Shown here piece by piece: positions 47,474 through 58,300 of a DNA stretch of 64,000 nt. A program made the position numbers and the translations under genes. The stretch comes from Cryptomeria japonica (Eukaryota > Streptophyta > Pinopsida > Cupressales > Cupressaceae). Below the pieces are notes generated by a model, which was given only the letters and a program-made list of their open reading frames with translations, was not told where the DNA came from and searched no databases. Where the stretch lies: positions 652,570,920-652,634,919 of the forward strand of contig NC_081405.1 of NCBI RefSeq assembly GCF_030272615.1, read 5' to 3'. Within the stretch, counting starts at the first letter, position 1; each line of letters starts with the position of its first letter.

Positions 47474-48474
47474 AAATTATTTTAAGGTTTGAAACAATCT
47501 CTGTGAGGTTTTTCTTTGATGTCTATTTCTACATCAGAAGTCGCATTGCAGAAGAGAAATTACAAAGCAACATTTGGGTTTTGGAGAATTGCAAGAGGGG
47601 AAAAATGTCATGGTTTTGGTGTCGCTTAAAATGGAAGAAGAAAAAAAATGGGTCATCGAAGGTGGTCTGAAACGGAGCCAAACTGCACACTCTAAACTTT
47701 TTGCTAATTAACTGAAAATGAAGGCATAGATAATAGGGAACACACAATAGAAAGTTCACGGTATGCCAACCCAAAGCCTGCACACCATTTATTATGGATT
47801 GCTACCAGAACCAGTGTGATACATAACAATTCTGGTGGAGTTTCAACAAAGAATATCCTATTGGATAATTACTCATTCCTCTACAACACCCTTTATTGCT
47901 AGTTCGTAGACCATTCTTTGCTTGGAATTTGAGCTATTTGAGGAGGTAAGGGTTCACAAAATCGCAGATTTCTTGATTAAAATCTACAATACAAAAATGA
48001 CATGAAAAGAAACTTTTAAATTGTTAACAACTATGTACGCTACACTTAATCCCATAAATTGATGGTCTCTTAGACATAATTAAAACTCATTGATTGGTTC
48101 ATGTCTCCCACAATCCACTGCATTCAATATTAAGGTGGTTTTTTTAAAAATTGCTTGAGTTCTTGAAGAAAAATCTTTGCAGCCCATTTAGACATACAAT
48201 AAACTAGTTTAAAAACTTATGATTACATTTATGAGTCCCAACACTTGGTTCAGAAGTGAAAGAAAATGTCTGATTTTAAGACATCTTTGTGAAATTAAAT
48301 AGAACAAGATAAAAAATATTTTAAGTATTGTTCAACATAATTCAGGGACAATATGTTGAGTACAAGTGCAATATAATTCAGGACCGGGGCAAGCATAGAG
48401 GTGAATTCATTTCTATGAGCAGACGAAATTCAATGTAGAAAATGACTAATTTATTTCGCTAATGGTGTCAATCA
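47474..48474. other. Spacer, no gene seen
   Basis: AT-rich sequence between the helicase fragment and the element 4 LTR. An 84-codon minus-strand frame at 47529-47783 has a phenylalanine homopolymer run and no recognisable domain, so I do not call it. Confidence 0.4.
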
Positions 48475-48792
48475 TGTAAAAAATAGGCCCAAAATATAGC
48501 TATAAACTGAAATATCAATAGTGAACAAGGCTAAATAGGGCACTAGTTAAAGAGAAATGACTAAAATATAACAATCTATCTTTTATTTATTCAATCCAAC
48601 AACATACAACCACAATACATTGTGTGTCACATTGCATTTCACAACTTCATATTTATAGCTGAGCTTGGAAGCTTCTAGAATTCTAGAGAATTCTAAAACC
48701 AAAAAGTTCTTTTTCCTGGGTAGCTTCTAGCTATTTTTTATTTCTAGAAAACTCTTTCTCTAGAACATTCTAGACAATCTTATATCTTAACA
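48475..48792 (-). repeat. Element 4 3' LTR
   Basis: On the plus strand it runs from TGTAAAAAATAGGCCC to ATCTTAACA. The purine tract AAGTGGGGA (minus strand) adjoins at 48793-48801. It has 'ttctag' repeats that are fewer in the other LTR. Confidence 0.88.
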
Positions 48793-48876
48793 TCCCCACT
48801 TAAGATTGGCTAGATTATTCACAAAGAAGATAAAGGAGATACAAAGAAGAGGGGAACATTATAACATTATCCCCCC

Positions 48877-48989
48877 TTAATGTTCACCTCGAACATACCA
48901 AGCATTCCTCTTAATTTCAAAAAAATGGCTTTTGTCACACTCTTAGTAAATATATTAGTTGTTTGTTCTTCACTTGGACAAAATTGTGT
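48877..48989 (-). pseudogene. Element 4 RNase H C-terminal tail
   Basis: The minus-strand frame reads CPSEEQTTNIFTKSVTKAIF and ends at TAA (48877-48879). It is the direct continuation of the RNase H that breaks off near 55440, so the intervening DNA was inserted. Confidence 0.75.
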
Positions 48990-49727
48990 TATCACTGATT
49001 AAAATTGGGCTTTTCTTTTCCCATAATTGGCTATGGTTTGTTGAAATTTTGATTAAGGCATTTTTCAAATGCTTCAGCTCTGTTTTAGGCCTTAAGGGTT
49101 TAGGGTTTTTTGATTTTAGATCGCCTAATATTTGTTTAAAACCCTTTGGTTTCTATTCTTTCGTTACTTTATCCACTTAAGTAATGGGTCATGGGATCGT
49201 AGGAAGTGTCCCCCCTTGTTTTTGCCTAAGCGGTCATGTTAATTAATCGCGAAAAATTTATGCCTTATGTGTATTCCTCCTAAAGTTGTCGAGCCCAGTA
49301 ACTAGTGTGCATCTCGCGGATGGATCTACGGCTTTCGCTATTTCGCTAGACGAAGTTGCACGTAGTTTAAAACCAGTGAAGTTGCGAAAATGACATGGCA
49401 TGCCACCTAGGCGGTCTAGCTAGTTGATGAGAGCAAGCAAAATGGCGGCACGCAGCACTACTTACAACAAGTCAGCAAGTCAGGATTAAAGGTTAAAAGG
49501 CGGGTCCGAGAGGTGAGTCAGATCACAGAAGGGGATGTGACCTGGCAAATATAGGTGTCATGAATTGATCAGAGCCCAGTGCTTTCTCTCGGCAAATAAA
49601 AAAAAACATGTCAGCTCTAGAGGTGATTGGACACCAGGTGTTCGAAGTTGAGTCAAAGGGCCCACCCCTCACGGAGTCTATTCAGATGATTAAGTACCGA
49701 GCAACTAGAAAATGGTCTGACGGCTTG

Positions 49728-49778
49728 CGCTATTTCGCAAGGGCAAGATGCTCGTGCTTTATACCCTGCGAAATAGCG
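49728..49778. repeat. 51-nt hairpin 1 of copy 2
   Basis: Arms CGCTATTTCGCAAGGG and CCCTGCGAAATAGCG, with an intervening loop containing CTTTATA. This is the best preserved member in copy 2. Confidence 0.85.
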
Positions 49779-50048
49779 AAAGTAAACGAGGACCATCCAT
49801 GTGTCATGATAGATGGTAGCATGTCCATGAACACATGGTCTTGAAGGGAAGCCGTGGGCCCGCCAAGGTGGAACCGATGGTATAAAAGAAAGACACGTGG
49901 CCAGCATTGAGTTAAATGCAAAAATCCTTGCAAAACCAATGGTCGAGTGCCATGTGGTAGCACGTAGTCAACAAAAAGGTGGGACCCAGTGCAGAGCCAA
50001 GGGTGTTAATGTAACGGCCGATCAATTCTCATTTGATCGGACGGCCTG

Positions 50049-50099
50049 CATTGTTTCACGAAGGTGAAGTGCTCGCGTGTTAACCCCTGCGAAATGGCG
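50049..50099. repeat. 51-nt hairpin 2 of copy 2
   Basis: CATTGTTTCACGAAGG pairs imperfectly with CCCCTGCGAAATGGCG. It is preceded by the palindrome CCGATCAA and TTGATCGG (about 50017-50039). Confidence 0.7.
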
Positions 50100-50176
50100 A
50101 AAAGGTTTTTCATTCTTAAAGGCAAAGTGAGCATGAAGTATAAAGGGCGATCAAGTATGGTTTGATCTAATGGCTG

Positions 50177-50229
50177 GCGCTATTTCGTGCTTGTAAGATG
50201 CCTGAAGGATATGCTCAGCGAAATGGCGA
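50177..50229. repeat. Hairpin 3 of copy 2 (about 52 nt)
   Basis: GCGCTATTTCGTGC pairs imperfectly with GCTCAGCGAAATGGCG, after a GATCAA..TTTGATC palindrome. Confidence 0.65.
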
Positions 50230-50500
50230 AAGTAAAGGAGATTTATTTCGATACCAGGCTAAATGGTGACGTGTACATGAGCACGTGTCTTCCACAGAGA
50301 TTGAAGGTGCCAGGTGGAACCAGCAGTTTTAAAGAGGGGTACAATATGCGACTAACTCAGACTTTAAACTTAGTAAGTTCCCCGGGGCCAATGGTTGGGT
50401 GCCAGGTGGTATCTGGTAACCGGATGAGGAGCAGAGTAAGCAAGTTAGCATAAGAGTCTTCACTTAAAGGACAATCAAGTGTGGTTTGATCCAACGGTTA

Positions 50501-50551
50501 GCATTGTTTTGCAGCTTAAAGTTGAATGCAATTTAAGCTGTGCGAAATAGC
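50501..50551. repeat. 51-nt hairpin 4 of copy 2
   Basis: GCATTGTTTTGCAGCTTAAA pairs with TTTAAGCTGTGCGAAATAGC. The arms are nearly 20 nt here. Confidence 0.75.
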
Positions 50552-50651
50552 AAAAACCCGTTAGCTGTTAGGTGAAGGCGCGGTTAGTGAAAAGGTCAAC
50601 TGTCCAGGTAAAGGTTAAAGGCCGTGTAGTTCAGGTCCCATCCAATGCTCG

Positions 50652-50702
50652 ACGTAGTTTCGTGAAGGTAAAGTGCTCACTTAATAACACTTGCGAAATG
50701 GT
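50652..50702. repeat. 51-nt hairpin 5 of copy 2
   Basis: ACGTAGTTTCGTGAAGG pairs imperfectly with CACTTGCGAAATGGTG. Confidence 0.6.
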
Positions 50703-50786
50703 GAAACAAAATAAAGCTCAGTGAAAAGGGTGGAAGTATTAAGCTAGTGTAAAGACCGATCAATTCTCATCTGATCGGACGGCCCA

Positions 50787-50838
50787 CGTTGTTTCGCGAA
50801 GTAGAGTTGCCAAGAAATTAATTTCTGCAAAATAGCGA
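50787..50838. repeat. Hairpin 6 of copy 2 (52 nt)
   Basis: CGTTGTTTCGCGAAG pairs imperfectly with TTTCTGCAAAATAGCG, after CCGATCAA..CTGATCGGACGG. Confidence 0.6.
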
Positions 50839-51195
50839 AAAGGAAAAAATGCATGGGCGTTGTGACCCGTTGGAGCGAAAACTTTGAATTCTTTCATAAA
50901 TTCAATTCTGAAAGGATGGCCAAGCATGTGGAATCAATGTCGGAATTAAGAGCCCAGCCGCCATATATGATCTCGTATCAATTGAAATAAGATATCATTC
51001 TGAAGAGCACTTGCAAAGAAACAGTTACTGAGCAGACTTCTTCAATTGTAGAGCTAATTCCTTCGAGTACAAGCAGGTTTCTCTATACTCTTGTTCAGCC
51101 ATCTTTCTTTTAATTGTGTGTCTTACTGAGATTTTAATTTGTCATAGAACAATTGAAAGAAATTGTTGAATCACTTGCTTGAGTTTCTAAAAGAG

Positions 51196-54100
51196 ATGGC
51201 ACCTAAAAGGGAATTCTCAAGAAAAGTCAATTATCATGAGAGGGCAATTTGTGATGATTTCCTTGAACAATTAACGTTGTCAGCTAATGTGGCTTCCAAA
51301 ATGAAAGAGTTGGTGCCAAAAGCTTCTCGCCTGAAAATAGGAGAGGGTTTATATGATAAAGGGAATTGGTTAAGAGACCCTCAAGTAGGGATGTCTTGGT
51401 TAGGATTATTCAAGGTTGGGTTCAGTATGAGAAATTCTCCAGTCCCTCAAAACAGTATATGGGAATTAGATGTTGGAAAGTTGGTGGTTCTAGGGGTTTT
51501 CTTTGACATAGACCTTCTGACTCAGATTGCACATAGCTACGACCCAATTTCAAGAAGTGTAAAGGATATCAGTGGGAAGACCCTCATTGAAATTAACAAT
51601 GAAGAATTTAGGAATGCCTTTGGGTTGAGTGAATACACTAATCTTCTGGAGCCTATTGATTTTAAATCATTAGCTTGGGTGTATAATGTGCAAAGAAATC
51701 ACCTAAGAGATGGGCCTCTCAAAGAATTCTTTTTGAAGATAGGTGGGTTAACTGTTGTGGGACCTAATACCGAAGAGCCCTTCTCTCTAAATTTGTTTAC
51801 CCTTAGGGCTAAAGGATTATACTGGTCACTCTGCCAAATCCAAGGGGAAGATGCTGAAGCGAGTATGCCCACTCACTACATGTTGATGGTTGCTCAGATT
51901 TTGAATCCTTCTATGGCAATAACTTTTGATTACGTTTCTTTTATAACTGATGCTATCGATAATGGATTGATAGGGATCAGGAATGGGAAAGTAGATAGGC
52001 CCTTCAAGTGGTACTCCCTTCTTATGCATTTGTTTTTATTCAAGGGTGGTGACTATTTTGCAAGTGGGATGGACCTTGTAAAAGAAAAGGATGGGGAAAA
52101 GATGCCAGTGCAATTATGGAGCACTGTTCTGTCATGGGATAGAGAGGATGCAAGCTTCCTAAGGTTTGATAAATATTTTGCATCAAAAATCAGGACCCTT
52201 ATCTATTTGGAAAACCCAAGAGTCCCTAAGGTACTTTTGGAATTCATTAGGCCACAAGAGTTTGCAGAGGACATAAAAATTGTCCACAATTGGGGTGATA
52301 TCTACCTATACCCTGTTTCAACAATTTTCAGAATATATGGTTTCACAGGTACCCCATTTTTGTTACCTTATCAGGTCCCTCTTAAAGTGGGAATTGTAGA
52401 GATACTCAGGCAGATTGGTGTTGTACAAGAGGCAGAGTTGACAGGTAGAGGCAAAGGGACATTTTTCCCTACAATCACCGTGGCACACCAATTTGTAATA
52501 ACCAAAGGAGGTTGGAAATGTTTTGGAGATTTCCTCCATCCATATCTTTATCAACTGCAGTCTCTCGGTGTGCTGACCACGAAGGTTTCTTCAATGGTAT
52601 GTTTAGGAAGAGGGTTGTATGCAAGGCCAAACCCCATCAATTTCAGTTCCCTGAGGACCTTATCAGGAATGAATTTGATTTGGATGAATAAGAGCTGAGA
52701 AAGGAAAAGTGGATAGCCTATAAGAAGGCCTTAGACTTGGTGCATCAACTTGACATAAGTTATGACCCTTTGTCAAGCTTTCACCCCTTTGCAGAGAAGA
52801 TGAAGTTTTTAATTCTTAGTTTTGAGGAGGTGATGCAAACACTAAAAGAAAAAAGGGAGGTTGTAATCAAGAATAACCCTGAGAAAGCAAGGTTGATCTT
52901 GAATAGGTCTGTATCTGCTAGGCCGATCCCTCTGGGTAATTATATGTTGCATAAGAAGTCTAATTATAGTGTACTTATGCCTACTTCAGGCGAGCCCTCT
53001 GCCTCTAAAGGTAAAAGGAAGATACACGATGTCATTGATATCCCTAGTAGCCCAAAGAGACAAAGAGTGGGAAAAGAGATACAACCTGAAGAACCTGTGT
53101 ATTCCCCATCACAATCACCTATCCATATAGGAGATGAACAGGCAGCAGCTGAGCAATTATTGCAATTAGGTACTCTAGGGGAGATTGCCTACACCTATGA
53201 TGAAGTAGATGAAGGAATGCCAAAAGAGCCCTTAGCTGCTGAAATGAATATCACCACTAATGAATTCAAAGGCCAAGAATGGGACCCTGAGATCAAGCAA
53301 GCTAGTGAAGATTTCTTGGTTGATGGCAAGTTCATCACATCAGAAGCATTTATGCAATTTGTGTGGAAGCAAAGCATTGATAGATATAATGAAAGGTGCG
53401 AGAAAAGGAAGGGTGAGCAGCCTCATAAAGACCCAGCTACAGTTGAGGAAGAAATAAAGCAAGAAATGGTTGAAGAATTTAAGACCATCACTCCTCAACA
53501 AGGAAGAGACATGGTGGCGAAGGCTGGGGTACTTATCCTCCCCGAATGCGATATAGCAGATGCTCTAGTCCTGGAAGCGGTAAAAAAGGAGACTAAACCT
53601 ATGGAGGGAGTCACTTTCAATAAAGACAATGCTGCATTAGTTATGTGGTCTCTAAAAAGAGATGAAAACAAGAAGAAAAGGGACACCTTAATGTCAAGTT
53701 ACCTTGGGGGGATGATGGTGAAGAGGGTGCAGACTACGGGGGTAGTGGAAGCTGCTAGCACTATATTAGAAACTGCAAAATTTAGTGTTGCAGTGGCAGA
53801 AAGGGAAGCTAAGGAAAAGGCAAATCTCCAGGCTAAATTGGAGACAATTTTGAAAGCCTACACTAATGCTCAAGAAGAGGTAAGGAACAGAGATAGCATC
53901 ATTGCTAAATTGCAGAAGCAACTAGCAGGATAGCATCATCAAGGTGAATCCTCAACACTGATGATTTCCTCTTCTCCTGCCAGACCTCCACCTACCAGCC
54001 CTATCATTGAGTTCCCACTGTCTCTGGCACCTTCTAGCTCTCAAATGATTGAGATTACTCCTCAAGAGTTAGAGAATCTAAAACAGGTCCAAGCCATATA

Positions 54101-54464
54101 TGCAAAGAAATATGAGGATAGAGTGAAGGCCATTGTTACTAGTTTTGCAAGAATTAAAGGAATTATTGATCTAGATGATGCTTCTTTCTTTGTTATAACA
54201 ATACAGGAGATAGAGAAAATTAAGGCACATTATAGTTTTCTCAATTCAGAAGTCAACAAATTGAGAAACTCCTGGAAAAGGTTGACCAAAGCCAAGGTTA
54301 AAGTGATTAATTTTTCATGGCCAACTGACGATGTGTTCAATGAGGGGACAACAAAATATGCCACTCATGATCCGGATTAGTTGGAGAACGCCCTTAAAAA
54401 GGTAGAAGAAGTTACAACCGAACAGCCTGTTGAAGAAGCTGTAGAGGCCGAAAAGAACTTGTAA
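51196..54464 (+). pseudogene. Large ORF of unknown function, copy 2 (nearly full length)
   Basis: It starts at ATG 51196 (MAPKREFSRK; the upstream ATG at 51163 is not conserved in copy 1) and ends at TAA 54462-54464, about 1,090 codons. Open stretches are 51196 to about 52545, 52737-53933 and 53961-54380. Breaks are a frameshift near 52545, TAA at 52689, TAG near 53932 and TAG near 54378. Regions: a globular N-terminal 500 residues (THYMLMVAQILNPSMAITF and KWYSLLMHLFLFKGGDYF are strongly conserved with copy 1); a linker with KRKIHDVIDIPSSPKRQRVG, a possible bipartite nuclear signal; an acidic part; and a C-terminal coiled-coil-like part. There are no RT, integrase, protease, zinc-knuckle or transposase motifs that I can identify. 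Its reading frame has been preserved well enough between the copies to show that it was protein-coding. Function unknown. Confidence 0.65.
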
Positions 54465-55440
54465 CTGTTTTTGTGAAAAGCTTTGTAACTTCTTTGTTTT
54501 TTGAAAGAAATGATTGTAACAAACTCTCCTCGAAAAGTCTGAAGCTTTGTGCACCCATGTTGTTATAAATGGATACCAGGACTAGAGGAAAGAAGATCGC
54601 AAAGAATTGTAAGAAAACGCTGCAAAAATTTATCTGAGCTTTTCTAAGTCTAATGGAGAATATTCAAAAACTTCTTGTAATATTTTTTTGAACTTAATAT
54701 CAATATACAGACCATCGGTTTTGAGTGAAGCTTTGTGTCGTCTTCAAGTGTGTTTACAATTTGTTTACTGTTTTCATTCTGAATAATCCAGGGTTATTTT
54801 GTTTGAATGGGATTGCAAGGCAATTTTTAGTAGAAGTGTTTGCTATCTTTTCTCTTTAGGAGGGAAATTAAAGATGCAAGGATCACTCATACCAGTAAAC
54901 TCTTTGGAAGAGACTTTAAATCTTGATGATCATAGTTTAATTTGGAATGCATAAATTCTTATAGGTGTTAGGCATATACAAGGATTAATAGAAACCAAGC
55001 CAATGGGATGCGTAAAGATATTTTGTTTGAGGAGTATTATCTGAGTTTAGATGACTCTGTGACCTTGGATAAGGCACTGGTATTGATTGAAGTTGTTTAT
55101 TGCATGTTTTGTTGATCGAAATGCTAAATTTAAGTATAATTTCCATTCTTTTGTTTTCAATTAATTTCAAGGTGAATAGATCCACTGTTTTCTGGACTGG
55201 TTTGCTGTGGGTTTATGTTTGAAAGTGTGAATTCAATTCACAAAGGTATACCCACCTGGGCTCTGAGTAAGTCCGAAGTGTAGAAGGTTCAATCAAACCT
55301 TGTCATATGTTGTCTTGAGAATTTCCTTATCTTTGATGTCTCTTCTGCACCGAGTTCAATCATATTATTTTAAGGATGTTAAAGAGAATCAGATTTTGAA
55401 GACAACAAATTGTAGATTGATAGTAGCTACTTAAACCAAA
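54465..55440 (+). other. 3' region of copy 2 unit; right boundary unresolved
   Basis: AT-rich DNA follows the ORF, with TTATAAATGGATACC near 54564 and an AACTTAATATCAATATACAG phrase near 54690. No copy of the 48990 start sequence is seen, so no 3' LTR is evident. The right edge is placed near 55440 only because element 4 RNase H (minus strand, DVHYIEI) begins there. Confidence 0.45.
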
Positions 55441-56710
55441 TCTCAATGTAGTGTACATCAAGCTCAATATTCTTTGTTTTTGCATGAAAAAATGGATTGT
55501 TTGCAATTGGATGGTGTTTTGATTATCACAATACAATGTAGTACCTAAACTTTGGAAAAAGCCAAGCTCGAATAAAATATTTCAAATCCATGTTGGTTCC
55601 TTTCTTGCTTCTTTTGCTGCTCTATATTCTGCTTCACATGAAGACAATGATGTAGATGTTTGTTTTTTGTTGCTCCATGTAATCGAACCTGAGCAAAGCT
55701 GAAAAACATAACCACTTGTAGATTTTCTATCATCTATATCACCTCCCCAATCAGAATCTATATATCCAACCAAAGAAATTAAAGACTTATAGCCATAGTG
55801 GATGTCATGGTGTAGTGTTCCATGAATGTATCTAAAAATTCTCTTAGTAGCCAACCAATGACTTTCTTTAGGTGCCTGCATAAATCTTGATACTAGATTA
55901 ACTGCAAAGCAAATATCTAGTCTACAACGAGTCAAATAAACCAAGCTTCCAACAAGCTGTTTATATAAAGTGGCATCTACACTTTTAAAAGTACATTCTT
56001 TAGTAAGCTTGACTCCTAATTGAAAGGTAGTAGTAGTTGGCTTGCATTCAAGCATGTTAACTTTTTCTAAAAGATCCAAAGTAATACTTTGATTGTTAAA
56101 TGAGTAATCCATCATGGAGTTTGTAGACTTGTAGACAAAGAAAGTAATTGAGTTCTCCCAAATCACTCATATGAAATGTCTTCTTAAGATCATATTTTAA
56201 ATCATTGATTAACCCAAAATTTGGTCCGGTAATAAGTAGATCATCTACATAAACTGCAACAACAAGAGTCTCTTCTTTTACTTTCTTTACATAATGATTT
56301 GGATCAGATTTATATTTTTTAAGCCCATGGAGTAGAAAGTGCCTATAAATCTTCTCAGTCCATGCTCGTAGTGCTTGTTTTAGACCATAAAGTGACTTTG
56401 TATAAATATCCATTTAAGAAAGCATTTTTAACATCCAATTGATGAATATTCCACCTAATACTTGCAGCCAAAGAAAGAATAATTCTAACTGTGTTTAATT
56501 TAATGACGGGAGCAAAGGTTCTTAATAATCAACACCCTCCTTTTGATTAAACCCTTTAGCAACCAATCTAGCTTTGAACTTTTCAATAGCACCATCTAAT
56601 TTAAATTTTGTTTTATAAAAGTATTTGCAACCAATAACATTCTTACCTTTCAAATGTCGCACAAGTACCCAAGTGTTGTTCTTTAGCAATGTATCATATT
56701 CCTCTTTCAT
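55441..56710 (-). pseudogene. Element 4 reverse transcriptase and RNase H
   Basis: Minus strand: the RT start MKEEYDTLLKNNTWVLVRHL lies near 56710-56650, then [17 protein letters not shown] near 56570-56525, [16 protein letters not shown] near 56395, the catalytic VAVYVDDLLITG near 56260-56225 and MSDLGELNYFLCLQVY near 56170. RNase H has YIDSDWGGDIDDRKSTSGY near 55765-55705 and SSCEAEYRAAKEA near 55640. The later YCDNQNTIQL sequence is present near 55530, followed by a frameshift. Frames break near 56520 and 56415 (stops) and near 56130 (overlapping frames). YVDD is intact but the frame is not. Confidence 0.85.
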
Positions 56711-58300
56711 AGCTTGCTCCTATTCTTTCTTTTCTATAGCTTTTTCATATGAGATTGGGTCATGTACCTATAATACTTTGGCTATGAGAGAACTACCATT
56801 CCTTCCTTGGTTCTTAGGGCCTTAACAGTAGATTTCTTCAACACTCCTTGTCTTTTGTCTAGCTGAAATGTCATCATCATCATCATCACTATCTGCAAAA
56901 AATGGCTAATCACAAGTATTAGTTGTTTTATTAGTGCACACTTCATCTTTATTGATATAGGGAGCATTAGTTGTTGTAAAATAAGTGGTTGAAAGTTGTG
57001 AATGTTTATCAAACTTTACATCTCTACTAGCAAAGATTTTTTTCGTTGTCAAATCATATAACCTATAAGCCTTTGATTCTTCACTGCAACCCATTAATAA
57101 ACATGAATGAATTTTTGGTTCTAAATTTTTGCCTCTTTTTAGTAGGAATGTGTGCCCAAGCAATACACCCAAATACTTTGAAATACCCAACATGAGATTT
57201 CCTACCACTCCAAGCTTCTTCAGGAGTGATATTTGTGAGAGCTTTGGTGGAGATTCTACTCACAACATGTGTGGCATAGGAAACAACCAAACTCCAAAAT
57301 TTAGCATGCAAACTTTTGGAATGCAACATACAACGAGCCATTTCTAAAAGATTTCTAATCATTCTTTCGGAAACCCCATTCTATTGAGGGGTAAAAGGAA
57401 CTGTTATTTGCATCTTAATGCCAATTTTTTCACAAAATGATTCAAATACATGATTACAATATGCACCCCCATTATACGACCTTAAGCATTTAATTCTTTT
57501 TCCTCTTTGGTTTTCAACTAATGCCTTAAACTTTTGAAAAACTTCAAATACTTCATTTTTCCTTTCAAGAAAATAAACCCATGCTCGCCTACTATAATTA
57601 TCAATAAAAGTGAGAAGGTACCTAGCACCCAAAAGTGATGGATAACTCGGTTCACATAAATCACTATGATTGAGTTGTAGTGGATAATTAGCTCTCCATG
57701 CTTTTCTTGATTCAAAATGATCTCAATGGTGTTTACCTACTACGCAACCATCACAGACTCCTTCAAAAGCTGAATTTTTTGTTAGTCCTATAATCTTATC
57801 CTTTCTAACCATGTCTTGTAACTTTCTATAGTTTATATGTCCAAGTCTAGCATGCCAAAGTTTTGTCATGTAATCAGTTTGAGCAATAAAAGCATGGGCT
57901 AGTGTGTGTTCATCATCAACAAACCCAAGGAATTTAAAGAGAAATTCTTTATGATCAACTCTTTCAATTGCAATTAAATTACTTGGATCTTTTCTATCTA
58001 TAACAACTTGATTATTAGTAACAACAACCTCAAATCTTGCTTGTGTAATTTTAAATACTGAAATAAGATTCATCCCTAATCCTTTGACAAATAAAACATT
58101 TTTCAAGGATCCATTTGTCACATTAACAATCCGTGATCCTAATATAGGAAGCTTCATTTTATTTTCAATAGTAATTTGCTGATCTAAATCATTCCCCTCG
58201 TGAAAATCAATAAACAAAGATCTATCTCCAGTCATATGAAATGATGCTCCTGAATCTAAAATCCATTATTTATTAGTGTCTAAAGCAAAGTATCCCCCCT
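56711..58300 (-). pseudogene. Element 4 protease and integrase
   Basis: Minus strand: protease DSGASFHMTGDRSLF lies near 58255-58205. The integrase HHCC region (LWHARLGHINYRKL, then CDGCVVGKHH) is near 57870-57725. The catalytic core (FIDNYSRRAWVYFL, then CLRSYNGGAY where DNGGEY is usual, then VPFTPQ) is near 57615-57385, followed by the ARCMLHSKSL region near 57325. Stops at 58262, 57722, 57380 and about 57078 interrupt it. The Asp of the SDNGGEY core is replaced by Tyr, so the integrase would be dead even without the stops. Confidence 0.82.

Larger units (their letters stand above)
48990..51195 (+). promoter_or_regulatory. 5' region of copy 2 with hairpin array
   Basis: It is collinear with 5022-3324 on the other strand. 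It starts TGATTAAAATTGGGC, passes AAGTAATGGGTCATGGG near 49180, and from about 49330 to 50840 consists of diverged units. These combine a GATCAA..TTTGATC palindrome, ACGG and a ~51-nt TTTCGC/GCGAAA hairpin. The last 300 bases before the ATG look like a leader. No tRNA primer site or CACCCCCC block was found. Confidence 0.6.

Noticed and set aside
49330-50840. Regularly repeated palindromes as a CRISPR array
   Set aside because: Repeats are diverged hairpins with irregular spacing in plant nuclear DNA; there are no uniform spacers and no cas genes.
48985-55440. Large-ORF unit as a Helitron
   Set aside because: The left edge could be read as starting with TC, but no CTRR end with a preceding hairpin or Rep/helicase motif could be identified at the right edge; kept only as something a multi-copy alignment could test.
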